Below are positions 43,514 to 52,324 of a DNA stretch of 64,000 nucleotides, one piece after another (position 1 is the stretch's first letter; each line of letters begins with the position of its first letter). The stretch is taken from the NCBI GenBank assembly GCA_902784065.1, contig CACZTJ010000004.1:1-64000 (forward strand). Reading direction: 5' to 3'. Both the position numbers and the translations under genes were made by a program. The stretch comes from an uncultured Prevotellaceae bacterium. Lineage in GTDB: Bacteria > Bacteroidota > Bacteroidia > Bacteroidales > Bacteroidaceae. The notes under the pieces are model-generated. The model searched no databases and was not told where the DNA came from. It saw only the letters and a list, made by a program, of their open reading frames with translations.

Positions 43514-44299
43514 TTATAGATATAATATTGGATTCGTATTTGTCTCTGCAATCATTGTTTTCACCCCAGGGCACTGCTGCTGGATGATCTCCTGGAACAC
43601 CTCGGTAGTGAACTGCTCACTCTCATAGTGACCAATCACGCAGATCTGGATCTGCTGTTCGTAACCGAAGTACTGGTGATAGTGCATCTCACCTGTGATA
43701 AAAGCGTCAGCCCCTGCTTTCACGGCGTCGTCGAGCAGGAAATCACCTGCACCACCACAGATAGCCACCTTCTTCACAGGGCGCTGCAACAGCATGTTAC
43801 ATCTGGCGCACTCCACCTGGAAGGCTTTCTTCACTTGAATCACGAAATCGTCAGACGCCATGGACTCAGGCAAAGTGCCGATAACACCACTGCCAGCCTC
43901 GATCCCATCCACCGTCTTTGAGGCGAAGAACGTCACGTCTTGCAGCCCCAGTTTCTGGGCGATACGGAAGTTCACACCCCCCTTGGCATTATCCATATTC
44001 GTATGCATGGAAATCACGCAGATATCCTGCTGGATAGCCTTACGGACAGTGCGCTGCACATCCGTCAGATCACTGATGGTTTTCAACCCACGGAACAACA
44101 ACGGATGATGGGATACAATCAGATTGCACCCCTTCTTGACAGCCTCGTCGATGATCCGTTCGTTGACGTCAAGACACAATAATGCCCCTGAAACCTCCGT
44201 CTCTGTCAATCCGATCTGCAAGCCAGCATTATCCCAGCTTTCCTGCAGGGGCAGAGGCGCGAATTTTTCAAGGGCGCACAAAACCTCCTTAATTTTCAC
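43514..44299 (-). CDS. Nif3/YbgI-family dinuclear metal protein
   Basis: A 261-residue protein of the Nif3-like GTP cyclohydrolase I type 2 family. Metal ligands are visible in VSHHPLLFRG near residue 63, in SMHTNMDNAKGGVN near residue 98 and in GHYESEQFT near residue 225. The start is GTG at 44299, only four bases after a TAATTTTG -7 element (44311-44304). The short gap suggests either leaderless transcription or that the element is fortuitous. Function of the family is poorly defined; metal-dependent hydrolase is likely. Confidence 0.85.
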   Translation of the reverse strand: MKIKEVLCALEKFAPLPLQESWDNAGLQIGLTETEVSGALLCLDVNERIIDEAVKKGCNLIVSHHPLLFRGLKTISDLTDVQRTVRKAIQQDICVISMHTNMDNAKGGVNFRIAQKLGLQDVTFFASKTVDGIEAGSGVIGTLPESMASDDFVIQVKKAFQVECARCNMLLQRPVKKVAICGGAGDFLLDDAVKAGADAFITGEMHYHQYFGYEQQIQICVIGHYESEQFTTEVFQEIIQQQCPGVKTMIAETNTNPILYL

Positions 44300-44328
44300 G
44301 CTGCAAAATTACAAAGAAAAGCCGAAAC

Positions 44329-45813
44329 TCAGTCTCCTCTGGCCTCAATTCTGTTCTCCGTCGCATCGTCGAGTGCAGGAAAGAAGTCGATACCAGTCAG
44401 CGCCTCAATGTCATCCACAGTCCGAACGGCCTCCTTCATCGTCTGGCGCTTCCCTTCGTTACGATAGATGAAGCCGATAGCCTTGGGAACGCCTTTCCTG
44501 CAGAGCACCACCTTAAAGAACGCCACAGGCACCCACACCTTGTTCTTGCCGATAGTGCGCTGGTTTTCAGCCTCATAGATAGGTCCGCAGACAATGTCGA
44601 TGGCACCATATTCCCTCGCCCACTCACGACATTTGATCTCCAGCTCATTCCACTCGTATTTGTTGAGTCCGTGGTTCTGGGGACAGATATTCGTGAAGAG
44701 AAACGACTGCGCCATCGCCTCCTTATCCCATTTATTATCGCCAGCCGGACACATGTGTCCTCTGTCAAAGCGCGAGTTATAATAGTCGTTATTGGTGGCT
44801 CTGGGTTTTACGTCCTGATCCTCAGTAAACATCATCTCCTTGCGCTGGTTCTGCCCCTTGGTATGCTCCTTCGTGAGATGCCACGCCACCCAGTTGGGAT
44901 TCCTTGTGTCACGATTATAAGAGGTGGTATAGCCTTTGCGCTGCAAGATCTGTTCAGGACGATCCTTTAAGGGGGCAGGCAACTCATACATCACAGGGGT
45001 CTTGGATTGGGCCTCACAAGAGGTGCAGACCAACAGCATCGCCACCATCAGCGTGAGTTTGCCAAACTTATCGAACAGCTTGCCATCACACAGCCAGAGA
45101 CTCGCGATCAGCGCCAGCACTGAAGCTGCCACACAGGCTGATGTCAGCGACAGCATCACCACAAAGGCAGTCAACGGCTCCATCCCTGACAAAAGCAGTC
45201 CACAGAGCAACAAAGGCATCGTAAAGAGTCCCATCACAGCGAGGTTGGCTGACGCTGGCGAGAGAATCGACTGCACAGCACGCTTCACAAACGGGATGAG
45301 CGCCTGCAGGTGGTTCTTGCCGTTACCACGACGATACTCATATTCCTGTTCATCCACCTTCAGCGCAGAGAAATAAGTGCCCAGGCCACGAATCTGACTG
45401 GCCGTCGTATGACCTGCCAGCAGCGCCATCACAGGCACAAACCAAGTGGCATAGAGACTCTGATCCAAGGGCAGGACGGCCAGGCGCAGATAGAAACCAG
45501 GCAGCAGCATACCCACCAACTGTCCCACAGCCACAGGCCAGAGGAAACGCTTAACATTCAGTTTCAGACGTATCAGCACCACCGCAGCCGTATAACAGGC
45601 CAACAGCACCACCCACCCCAGGTGAAGGGCCAGATAGTCATAGCGAAAGAGTGCCCACACCATCAGACAGACCACCAGCAGCTGACCGATCATCCTGGCT
45701 ACGGCCACCCCGAAGGTGCGCAACAGTTTCTTGTCCCACAAGTAGAGCACGCCTGCTGGGATCACCAGCAGCAGAAGCCCGCATATTGCATGTATGATTA
45801 AACTACTATTCAT
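44329..45813 (-). CDS. FetB-like permease fused to NUC1-type endonuclease
   Basis: A 494-residue fusion. Residues about 5-255 contain some seven hydrophobic helices and match the UPF0014/FetB permease family (GHTTASQIRGLG and ANLAVMGLFTMP loops). Residues 256-266 (MVAMLLVCTSC) look like the end of a lipoprotein signal. Residues about 280-490 are a DNA/RNA non-specific endonuclease with the catalytic DRGH in SRFDRGHMCPAGDN near residue 350 and NICPQNHGLN near residue 375. A permease and a secreted nuclease are thus in one frame. The downstream-oriented partner, an ABC ATPase gene, is 9 bases away. Confidence 0.75.
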   Translation of the reverse strand: MNSSLIIHAICGLLLLVIPAGVLYLWDKKLLRTFGVAVARMIGQLLVVCLMVWALFRYDYLALHLGWVVLLACYTAAVVLIRLKLNVKRFLWPVAVGQLVGMLLPGFYLRLAVLPLDQSLYATWFVPVMALLAGHTTASQIRGLGTYFSALKVDEQEYEYRRGNGKNHLQALIPFVKRAVQSILSPASANLAVMGLFTMPLLLCGLLLSGMEPLTAFVVMLSLTSACVAASVLALIASLWLCDGKLFDKFGKLTLMVAMLLVCTSCEAQSKTPVMYELPAPLKDRPEQILQRKGYTTSYNRDTRNPNWVAWHLTKEHTKGQNQRKEMMFTEDQDVKPRATNNDYYNSRFDRGHMCPAGDNKWDKEAMAQSFLFTNICPQNHGLNKYEWNELEIKCREWAREYGAIDIVCGPIYEAENQRTIGKNKVWVPVAFFKVVLCRKGVPKAIGFIYRNEGKRQTMKEAVRTVDDIEALTGIDFFPALDDATENRIEARGD

Positions 45814-45822
45814 CAGTTTTGA

Positions 45823-46410
45823 TTAGATATTAATAACTTTGTCTGCACGATCGATCACCATTGGGTCACGACTCGTCACCACAACCGTCTTTCCCTGCTC
45901 AGCCTGTTGCTGCAACAGCCCCACCAGCTGGTAGGCATGCTCTGATGACAGCAAGGCCGTTGGCTCATCGGCAATGACGATGGGTTTATCTCCGCTTTCC
46001 TGCAAGGTCTGGGTTGCCAGGAGCATGAGCTCGTCAGCTGTCAGAGGCGCCTTGGGCTGAGCGATCTCAGCTGTAGGCAGCACCTCGTTCCAGACGGCAT
46101 ATTCGTCAGCCTCGTCCTCTGGTGCCTCTGCCTCTTCCTGTGGAATCCGCAAGGCCTGTGCATCCTGAGGCAGATAAACCATCATCTCACGAAACGCATG
46201 CGAGGAATAGATGGTCAGCAGCTCGCCGTCCACACTCACAAAGCCCTCCTTGACAGGCAGAAAACCCATCAGCGTACGGATCAGCGTGGTCTTTCCTGAG
46301 GCTACATCCCCAGTGATACAAGTCAGCTCACCATCGTAGGCTATAAACGACAAGTTCTCTGTCAGTACGCGTTCTCCAACGGCAATCGTAACGTTCTTTA
46401 CTTCTAACAT
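45823..46410 (-). CDS. ABC transporter ATP-binding protein (FetA-like), degenerate
   Basis: A 195-residue ABC ATPase that should energise the FetB-like permease encoded 9 bases downstream. Walker A is GDVASGKTT near residue 33 and Walker B is PIVIADEPTALL near residue 152, followed by TSRDP in the switch region. The Q loop is YLPQDAQ. The ABC signature LSGGQ is not recognisable: the expected place reads APLTADELML, after an acidic insert. The ATG at 46410 follows a -7 element TACCTTTG at 46434-46427. Iron or metal efflux is the family role; activity is uncertain. Confidence 0.7.
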   Translation of the reverse strand: MLEVKNVTIAVGERVLTENLSFIAYDGELTCITGDVASGKTTLIRTLMGFLPVKEGFVSVDGELLTIYSSHAFREMMVYLPQDAQALRIPQEEAEAPEDEADEYAVWNEVLPTAEIAQPKAPLTADELMLLATQTLQESGDKPIVIADEPTALLSSEHAYQLVGLLQQQAEQGKTVVVTSRDPMVIDRADKVINI

Positions 46411-46426
46411 CGTCAGTATTTTGCTG

Positions 46427-46484
46427 CAAAGGTACAAATAATTCTAATTTCTTAATTCTTAATTTCATTTTTTTTGTACCTTTG
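46427..46484. promoter_or_regulatory. Divergent promoters, ABC gene and aguA
   Basis: A leftward TACCTTTG (46434-46427) and a rightward TACCTTTG (46477-46484) are mirror images around an AT-rich spacer, so the region is palindromic at its ends. The rightward element ends only 10 bases before the aguA ATG. Confidence 0.6.
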
Positions 46485-46494
46485 CACCCAAATT

Positions 46495-47490
46495 ATGGAA
46501 TATAAGTCAAATCATCACGCTTCAACTTGGCGCTTACCTGCCGAATGGGAGCCTCAGTGGAGTGTGCAGCTCACCTGGCCGCACGCCAAAACAGACTGGG
46601 CACCAATCCTGGGGGAGATCACAGCCACGTATGAGGAGATGGCGCGTGTGATCAGCAAGCGCGAACAGCTGCTGACCGTAGGGCCTGAAGGGTGCAAGAT
46701 CCGACTTGATTCCGACGATACCTGGGCGCGCGATCATGGTTTCATCTCACTGACGGATGATCAGGGCCATTGCCGATTACTCGATTTCTGTTTCAACGGC
46801 TGGGGCGAGAAGTTCCCTGCCTCACAGGATAATGCCCTGAACCGTCAGCTCTATGAGTTGGGTGCTGTCAGGGGCGACTATGTGGATTGTCTCGACTTCG
46901 TGCTCGAAGGGGGCTCCATCGAGAGCGACGGACGTGGTACGATCTTCACCACCACAGGCTGTCTGCTGGCACCTCATCGTAACCAGCCCCTCACGAAAGC
47001 AGAGATTGAGGCACGCCTGAAGAAAGAGCTGTTTGCCCAGCGCATCCTCTGGATCGATCACGGCAACCTGACTGGCGATGATACAGATGGCCATATCGAC
47101 ACACTGGTGCGCATCTGTCCGGATGACACCTTATTATACGTAGGTTGCGACGATGAAACTGACGAGCAGTATGCCGAACTGAAGTTGATGGAGGAGCAAC
47201 TGACGACATTCAGAACTCTCGAAGGCAAGCCCTACAGGCTGCTCAAGCTCCCTATGCCAAGAGCCATCTATGATGGTGAGGATCGTCTGCCTGCCACCTA
47301 TGCCAACTTCCTGGTCATCAACGGGGCCGTGCTCTGTCCCACCTATGCCCAGCCTGATCTCGACGCAGCAGCCCTCCGTCTCATCGGCGAGGCCTTCCCT
47401 GATCGCGAGATCGTGCCCATCGATTGCCGTAGTATTATCAAACAACATGGCAGCTTGCATTGCTGCACCATGCAATTTCCAAAAATATGA
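46495..47490 (+). CDS. aguA: Agmatine deiminase
   Basis: A 331-residue guanidino-modifying enzyme that hydrolyses agmatine to N-carbamoylputrescine and ammonia. Signatures: RLPAEWEPQ at the start, DDTWARDHGFI near residue 77, GNLTGDDTDGHIDTLVR near residue 190 with catalytic His, and the nucleophilic Cys in HGSLHCCTMQFP at the C terminus. The ATG at 46495 starts at the conserved N-terminal region; the leader from the -7 element would be only a few bases. Its stop overlaps the next gene (ATGA). Confidence 0.93.
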   Translation: MEYKSNHHASTWRLPAEWEPQWSVQLTWPHAKTDWAPILGEITATYEEMARVISKREQLLTVGPEGCKIRLDSDDTWARDHGFISLTDDQGHCRLLDFCFNGWGEKFPASQDNALNRQLYELGAVRGDYVDCLDFVLEGGSIESDGRGTIFTTTGCLLAPHRNQPLTKAEIEARLKKELFAQRILWIDHGNLTGDDTDGHIDTLVRICPDDTLLYVGCDDETDEQYAELKLMEEQLTTFRTLEGKPYRLLKLPMPRAIYDGEDRLPATYANFLVINGAVLCPTYAQPDLDAAALRLIGEAFPDREIVPIDCRSIIKQHGSLHCCTMQFPKI

Positions 47491-48362
47491 AAGTAGGATT
47501 CTTACAACAAGCCAATAGCGCAGACCTGCATCAGAACATCCTGCGTTTGTCAGAAGGTATTTCCGACCTTGCAAAACGTGGGGCGGAACTGATCGTGCTG
47601 CAGGAGCTTCACAACTCCCTGTATTTCTGTCAGGTGGAGGATGTCAACAACTTCGACCTTGCAGAACCTATCCCTGGGCCCTCTACCAAGCTCTATGGTG
47701 AACTTGCCAAGCAGTTTGGCGTGGTGATCGTCACCTCGCTCTTTGAGCGTCGTGCAGCAGGTCTCTACCACAACACGGCTGTGGTGCATGAGAAGGATGG
47801 CTCCATCGCAGGCATCTACCGCAAGATGCACATCCCCGATGATCCTGCCTACTACGAGAAGTTCTACTTCACCCCTGGCGATCTCGGCTTCCATCCCATC
47901 GATACCAGCGTAGGTCGTCTTGGCGTGATGGTGTGCTGGGATCAGTGGTATCCTGAGGCAGCACGCCTGATGGCCCTTCAGGGGGCAGAGATCCTCATCT
48001 ATCCCACTGCGATCGGCTATGCTGCCAGCGACACGCCAGAGGAGCAGCAGCGCCAGCGCAGAGCCTGGCAGACAGTGATGCGAGGCCATGCCGTTGCCAA
48101 CGGCCTGCCCGTTCTGGCCGTCAATCGTACTGGATTCGAGCAGGATCCCAGTGGTCAGACGGAGGGCATCCAGTTCTGGGGCACCTCTTTCCTCGCTGGT
48201 CCTCAGGGCGAGATCATCTATGAGGCCTCTGCCGATGAGGAGGAGAGCATCATCATCGAACTCGACCTCCATCATTCAGAGGATGTGCGGCGCTGGTGGC
48301 CGTTCCTGCGAGATCGGCGCATCGACGCCTACGGAGATATCCTCCAACGGTTTATCGATTAA
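47487..48362 (+). CDS. aguB: N-carbamoylputrescine amidase
   Basis: A 291-residue nitrilase-superfamily enzyme that releases putrescine from N-carbamoylputrescine, the step after AguA. The Glu-Lys-Cys triad is visible in VLQELHN near residue 43, YRKMHIPDDPAYYEKFYF near residue 113 and GVMVCWDQWYPEA near residue 150. ATG at 47487 overlaps the aguA stop, giving a two-gene polyamine pathway unit. A longer in-frame reading from 47460 lies inside aguA and is unlikely. Confidence 0.93.
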   Translation: MKVGFLQQANSADLHQNILRLSEGISDLAKRGAELIVLQELHNSLYFCQVEDVNNFDLAEPIPGPSTKLYGELAKQFGVVIVTSLFERRAAGLYHNTAVVHEKDGSIAGIYRKMHIPDDPAYYEKFYFTPGDLGFHPIDTSVGRLGVMVCWDQWYPEAARLMALQGAEILIYPTAIGYAASDTPEEQQRQRRAWQTVMRGHAVANGLPVLAVNRTGFEQDPSGQTEGIQFWGTSFLAGPQGEIIYEASADEEESIIIELDLHHSEDVRRWWPFLRDRRIDAYGDILQRFID

Positions 48363-48410
48363 TAAGCAAACTTCAAAATAGAAAGCAAACTTCAAACATC
48401 CATAAAGATT

Positions 48411-50612
48411 ATGAGCAACCAACTCAGATTTCAGGTCGTAGAAGAGGCCTTTAAGAAGAAGGCCCTTGAGGTGCCGACACCCTCAGAGCGACCCTCCGAA
48501 TACTTCGGAAAGTACGTATTCAACCGTCAGAAAATGTTTAAGTACCTCCCTGCTGAGGTGTATAACAAAATGATCGACGTGATGGAAAATGGCGCCAGCC
48601 TCGACCGTTCTATCGCCGACGCTGTGGCCTTAGGCATGAAGCAATGGGCACAGGACATGGGAGCCACCCATTACACCCACTGGTTCCAGCCGCTGACGGA
48701 GGGCACTGCCGAGAAACACGATGCCTTCGTAGAGCACGACGGCAAGGGCGGCATGATGGAAAACTTCGACGGCAAGCTGCTCGTACAGCAGGAGCCTGAT
48801 GCCAGCTCTTTCCCCAACGGTGGTATCCGCAACACCTTTGAGGCACGCGGCTATTCGGCCTGGGATCCCACGTCGCCAGTGTTCATCATCGACGACACGC
48901 TCTGTATCCCCACCATCTTCATCGCCTATACGGGTGAGGCCCTCGACTATAAGGCACCACTGCTGCGTTCCATCCGTGCCGTCACCAAGGCGGCAGAGGA
49001 TGTCTGTGGCTATTTCTACAAAAACGTGAAGAAGGTACAGGTGAACCTGGGTTGGGAACAGGAGTATTTCCTCGTTGACGAGGGACTCTATTCCGCACGC
49101 CCTGACCTGCTCATGACAGGACGCACGCTGATGGGCCATGAGAGCGCCAAAAACCAGCAGATGGACGATCACTACTTCGGCACCATTCCTGACCGTGTAC
49201 AGGCCTTTATGAAGGATCTGGAGATTCAGGCGCTGGAGCTGGCCATCCCCTGTAAGACGCGTCACAATGAGGTGGCGCCCAACCAGTTCGAGCTGGCACC
49301 GATTTTCGAGGAGTGCAACCTTGCCGTCGATCATAACATGCTGCTCATGTCACTCATGAAGCGCGTGGCTCGCAATCATGGTTTCCGTGTGCTGTTACAC
49401 GAAAAGCCCTTCGATGGCATCAACGGCTCAGGAAAGCACAACAACTGGAGTCTGACGGCCAGTCAGGGAGAAGGCTCTACCCTGCTCCACGCCCCTGGCA
49501 AGACGCCAGAGGAGAACCTGCGCTTCGTCACCTTCATCGTCGAGACGCTGATGGCTGTCTATCGCCATAACGGTCTGCTGAAGGCCTCTATCGTCAGCGC
49601 CACCAACGCCCATCGTCTGGGTGGTAACGAGGCGCCTCCTGCCATCATCAGCTCGTTCTTGGGCAAGCAGCTCACAGAGCTCCTCGACCACATCGAACTC
49701 TCCGACAAGGACGACCTCTTCAACCTGAAGGGCAAGCGTGGCATGGAGATCGACATCCCACAGATCCCTGACCTCATCATCGACAATACCGATCGCAACC
49801 GCACCTCTCCCTTTGCCTTCACAGGTAATCGTTTCGAGTTCCGTGCACCAGGTTCTTCAGCCAACTGCGCCTCGGCGATGATAGCCCTGAATTCCGCAAT
49901 GGCAGAAGCTCTTCAAAATTTTAAACAGCGTGTAGATGCGAAGATAGCCGCTGGCGACAGCAAGGTATCAGCCATCCTCGATGTGCTGCGCGAAGATATC
50001 AAGACCTGCAAACCCATTCGTTTCGACGGCAACGGCTACAGTGAGGCATGGGTAAAAGAGGCTGCCAGTCGTGGTCTCGACGTGGAGAAGTCATGCCCGA
50101 AGATCATCGAGCACTACCTCGACGACACCAGCGTACAGATGTTCGAAGCCACCAAGGTGATGAACCGCAAGGAACTTGAAGCCCGTAATGAAGTGAAATG
50201 GGAAACTTATGTAAAAACCGTACAGATTGAAGCCCGTGTCATGGGCGATTTGTCGATGAACCACATCATCCCCGTCTCCACCCATTACCAGTCGCAGCTC
50301 ATCAAGAACGTGCAGGGCATGAAAGATGTGTTCCCAGAGGATCAGGCCAACCGCCTCTCAGCCCGTAACATGAAACTGATTCAGGAGATTGCCGAGCGCA
50401 CGGAAAGCATCGAACAGCTCGTCGAAGAGCTCACCGATGCCCGTCGCATAGCCAATCGCATCCCCAGCATCCACGAGCGCGCCATCGCCTATCATGATAC
50501 TGTCTGTCCGAAGATGGATGCCATCCGTTCAGAGATCGACCATCTTGAGATGATTGTAGAAGATGGTCTCTGGTCGCTGCCAAAGTATCGCGAGTTACTG
50601 TTTATTCGCTGA
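48411..50612 (+). CDS. glnN: Glutamine synthetase type III
   Basis: A 733-residue glutamine synthetase of the large GSIII class found in Bacteroidetes and cyanobacteria, making glutamine from glutamate, ammonia and ATP. Recognisable blocks: THYTHWFQPLT near residue 83, VNLGWEQEYFLVD near residue 207, CKTRHNEVAPNQFELAPI near residue 283, and KHNNWSLTASQGEG near residue 343. Length is normal for GSIII. It lies 48 bases after aguB in the same direction; both pathways handle nitrogen. Its last 18 bases overlap the convergent phosphatase gene. Confidence 0.95.
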   Translation: MSNQLRFQVVEEAFKKKALEVPTPSERPSEYFGKYVFNRQKMFKYLPAEVYNKMIDVMENGASLDRSIADAVALGMKQWAQDMGATHYTHWFQPLTEGTAEKHDAFVEHDGKGGMMENFDGKLLVQQEPDASSFPNGGIRNTFEARGYSAWDPTSPVFIIDDTLCIPTIFIAYTGEALDYKAPLLRSIRAVTKAAEDVCGYFYKNVKKVQVNLGWEQEYFLVDEGLYSARPDLLMTGRTLMGHESAKNQQMDDHYFGTIPDRVQAFMKDLEIQALELAIPCKTRHNEVAPNQFELAPIFEECNLAVDHNMLLMSLMKRVARNHGFRVLLHEKPFDGINGSGKHNNWSLTASQGEGSTLLHAPGKTPEENLRFVTFIVETLMAVYRHNGLLKASIVSATNAHRLGGNEAPPAIISSFLGKQLTELLDHIELSDKDDLFNLKGKRGMEIDIPQIPDLIIDNTDRNRTSPFAFTGNRFEFRAPGSSANCASAMIALNSAMAEALQNFKQRVDAKIAAGDSKVSAILDVLREDIKTCKPIRFDGNGYSEAWVKEAASRGLDVEKSCPKIIEHYLDDTSVQMFEATKVMNRKELEARNEVKWETYVKTVQIEARVMGDLSMNHIIPVSTHYQSQLIKNVQGMKDVFPEDQANRLSARNMKLIQEIAERTESIEQLVEELTDARRIANRIPSIHERAIAYHDTVCPKMDAIRSEIDHLEMIVEDGLWSLPKYRELLFIR

Positions 50613-51857
50613 TGCGATAATCGTATTATAATAACTGCAGAAGTCTGCCCATCGATAATAAGGAGCATTATCGGTGGGCACTGGCAGTTTAGCCTCCTTG
50701 CCGTTCAACAGGCATTTCACCAGCACATCCTGTCCCTCATTGCCACGATAGAACACCAGTTGGATATTTGAAGCCATACACGTCTGGAAGTTCTGGTAGC
50801 AGTTCTTCACCTCGTAGGGATCCACAGGATCCAGATCAGCCCCATTGATGCCCATCAGCACTGTCAGCGGACCAATACACGTGTCGTGGCCGAATCGCAG
50901 GTCAGCCACACGGTCACAACTGCCGCCAATCACCGCATCTGCCTTCTTCATGATATCCTGCAAGATGGGAATCATATAATACTTATTGTCGAACACCCAG
51001 GAATACGAGCCTAAGTTCGACTGCTCCCAACGGGCTATCATCTCTTCATCATTCACGATGTTACCCATCAGACCCTTATGGTTGATACTCGGCAGCGAGG
51101 TGTAGAGGTTGATCAGATCCTCACCCATGCGCCACATAGGTCCTAAGCCATCCGTCGTGGTAAACACACGATTCAGCACCACCTTACTCAAGGAGTCGTT
51201 GCTCTTGAACTGATCGAGGTTGAACTCATAACGCGGATGCGCCTTGAGGAAGTTATGCTTCACAGGATTATTACCATCTATGGGCACCACACCGTCGAGC
51301 GTGAAGCGCGACGACTGCTCCCTGACCTCCAGCTTCGGATTACACTGCGTCAGTTCCTGACAGAAGGCCGACATACTCAGCACGCAGCGCCCTGACAGCG
51401 AGGCGATAGCCAGCACGTTGCCACCCTTCTCAAACACCTCAGGAAACGCGTTATACATCCTTCTGGCAATACCCTGATGCTGTTCCCAACCGAGTTGCGT
51501 CAGTTCACTCCACCCCGTCATCAACTCGTCCTTTACAGTCTCGAAACGCTGATAGAACGCCTCACCCTCAGCCGTCAGCTGCTGACGCTCATGTGCCTTT
51601 GTCAACAGCGTGTCCAAATCCTTATATAACTGGCTGTTCCAATAATAGCGTGAGCCATGACGGGAATAATGGCTGATATAAAAAGGTTTGTAACCATCGG
51701 GGGCCTTGGTCAGCGTCACGTCCTCAAACTGGTAAGGACAGTCGTTGCCGTATGCCTTCTGCGGACATGCCTTCAACACCTCGTTCACATCAATTCTCTG
51801 GGCACCTGCACTGATTGTCAGGGAAGCTAAGATAAAGGTAGTAATCAGTTTTCTCAT
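50595..51857 (-). CDS. Exported histidine phosphatase (acid phosphatase/MINPP-like)
   Basis: A 420-residue branch-2 histidine phosphatase with a signal peptide (about residues 1-19). The catalytic RHGxR motif is SHYSRHGSRYYW near residue 63 and the proton donor region is FGHDTCIGP near residue 323. Relatives in Bacteroides hydrolyse phytate or other phosphomonoesters in the periplasm or on outer-membrane vesicles. Its 3' end overlaps the glnN 3' end by 18 bases in convergent orientation, so transcription of one could interfere with the other. Confidence 0.85.
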   Translation of the reverse strand: MRKLITTFILASLTISAGAQRIDVNEVLKACPQKAYGNDCPYQFEDVTLTKAPDGYKPFYISHYSRHGSRYYWNSQLYKDLDTLLTKAHERQQLTAEGEAFYQRFETVKDELMTGWSELTQLGWEQHQGIARRMYNAFPEVFEKGGNVLAIASLSGRCVLSMSAFCQELTQCNPKLEVREQSSRFTLDGVVPIDGNNPVKHNFLKAHPRYEFNLDQFKSNDSLSKVVLNRVFTTTDGLGPMWRMGEDLINLYTSLPSINHKGLMGNIVNDEEMIARWEQSNLGSYSWVFDNKYYMIPILQDIMKKADAVIGGSCDRVADLRFGHDTCIGPLTVLMGINGADLDPVDPYEVKNCYQNFQTCMASNIQLVFYRGNEGQDVLVKCLLNGKEAKLPVPTDNAPYYRWADFCSYYNTIIASANKQ

Positions 51858-51959
51858 TGTCTTTTAGCTTTGATTTGCCCGCAAATATAAGAAATAATTT
51901 CAGAATTAGCACAAAAAAAACGATAAATTCGCAAAAAATGTCTATCTTTGCCCCTAAGA

Positions 51960-52253
51960 ATGGCTTGGAAACTGAAATATCGCTGCGCTTCATGCGGTTA
52001 TGAAGCAGAGATCTACGAGGGACAAGGGCTCTTCCGTCAGCAGATCTCAGCCATGAGTTGTCCTGACTGCAAGACGATTCAAAACATCGTCGTAGGTGGT
52101 ATCATCGGTGATATCGCCCCCTCCTTCCGAAGCGAGGCAGGGCGTCTGTGCCTCAACTGTGGCAGCGACAAAATCCGCCCTTGGGACAAACACACCTGCC
52201 CCAAATGCCAAGGCGACATGCAACCCACTGGCGAAAAAGAGTTCTGGACGTAA
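51960..52253 (+). CDS. Zinc-ribbon protein
   Basis: A 97-residue protein with two zinc-binding Cys sets: CASCGYEAE near residue 8, CPDC near residue 37, CLNCGS near residue 65 and CPKCQG near residue 80. It is probably a small metal-binding adaptor; no catalytic part is present. The -7 element TATCTTTG at 51943-51950 ends 9 bases before the ATG at 51960, so the mRNA would be nearly leaderless. A hairpin terminator follows at once (52261-52292). Confidence 0.75.
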   Translation: MAWKLKYRCASCGYEAEIYEGQGLFRQQISAMSCPDCKTIQNIVVGGIIGDIAPSFRSEAGRLCLNCGSDKIRPWDKHTCPKCQGDMQPTGEKEFWT

Positions 52254-52260
52254 AAACACA

Positions 52261-52292
52261 AACCTATGCATTGTTTTTGCATAGGTTTTTTG
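52261..52292 (+). terminator. Terminator fused to the next promoter
   Basis: A perfect 10-bp stem (AACCTATGCA at 52261-52270 with TGCATAGGTT at 52278-52287) is followed by a T run, then directly by TATCTTTG at 52293-52300, the -7 element of the WYL gene. Terminator and promoter are thus joined in one 40-base unit, the same layout as the repeated cassettes further right. Confidence 0.8.
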
Positions 52293-52324
52293 TATCTTTG
52301 CAGCGGACTAATAAAAAAAAGTGT

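Noticed and set aside
50595..50612. 18-base overlap of glnN and the phosphatase as a regulatory device
   Set aside because: Short convergent 3' overlaps are common in compact genomes and nothing else in the sequence suggests regulation.
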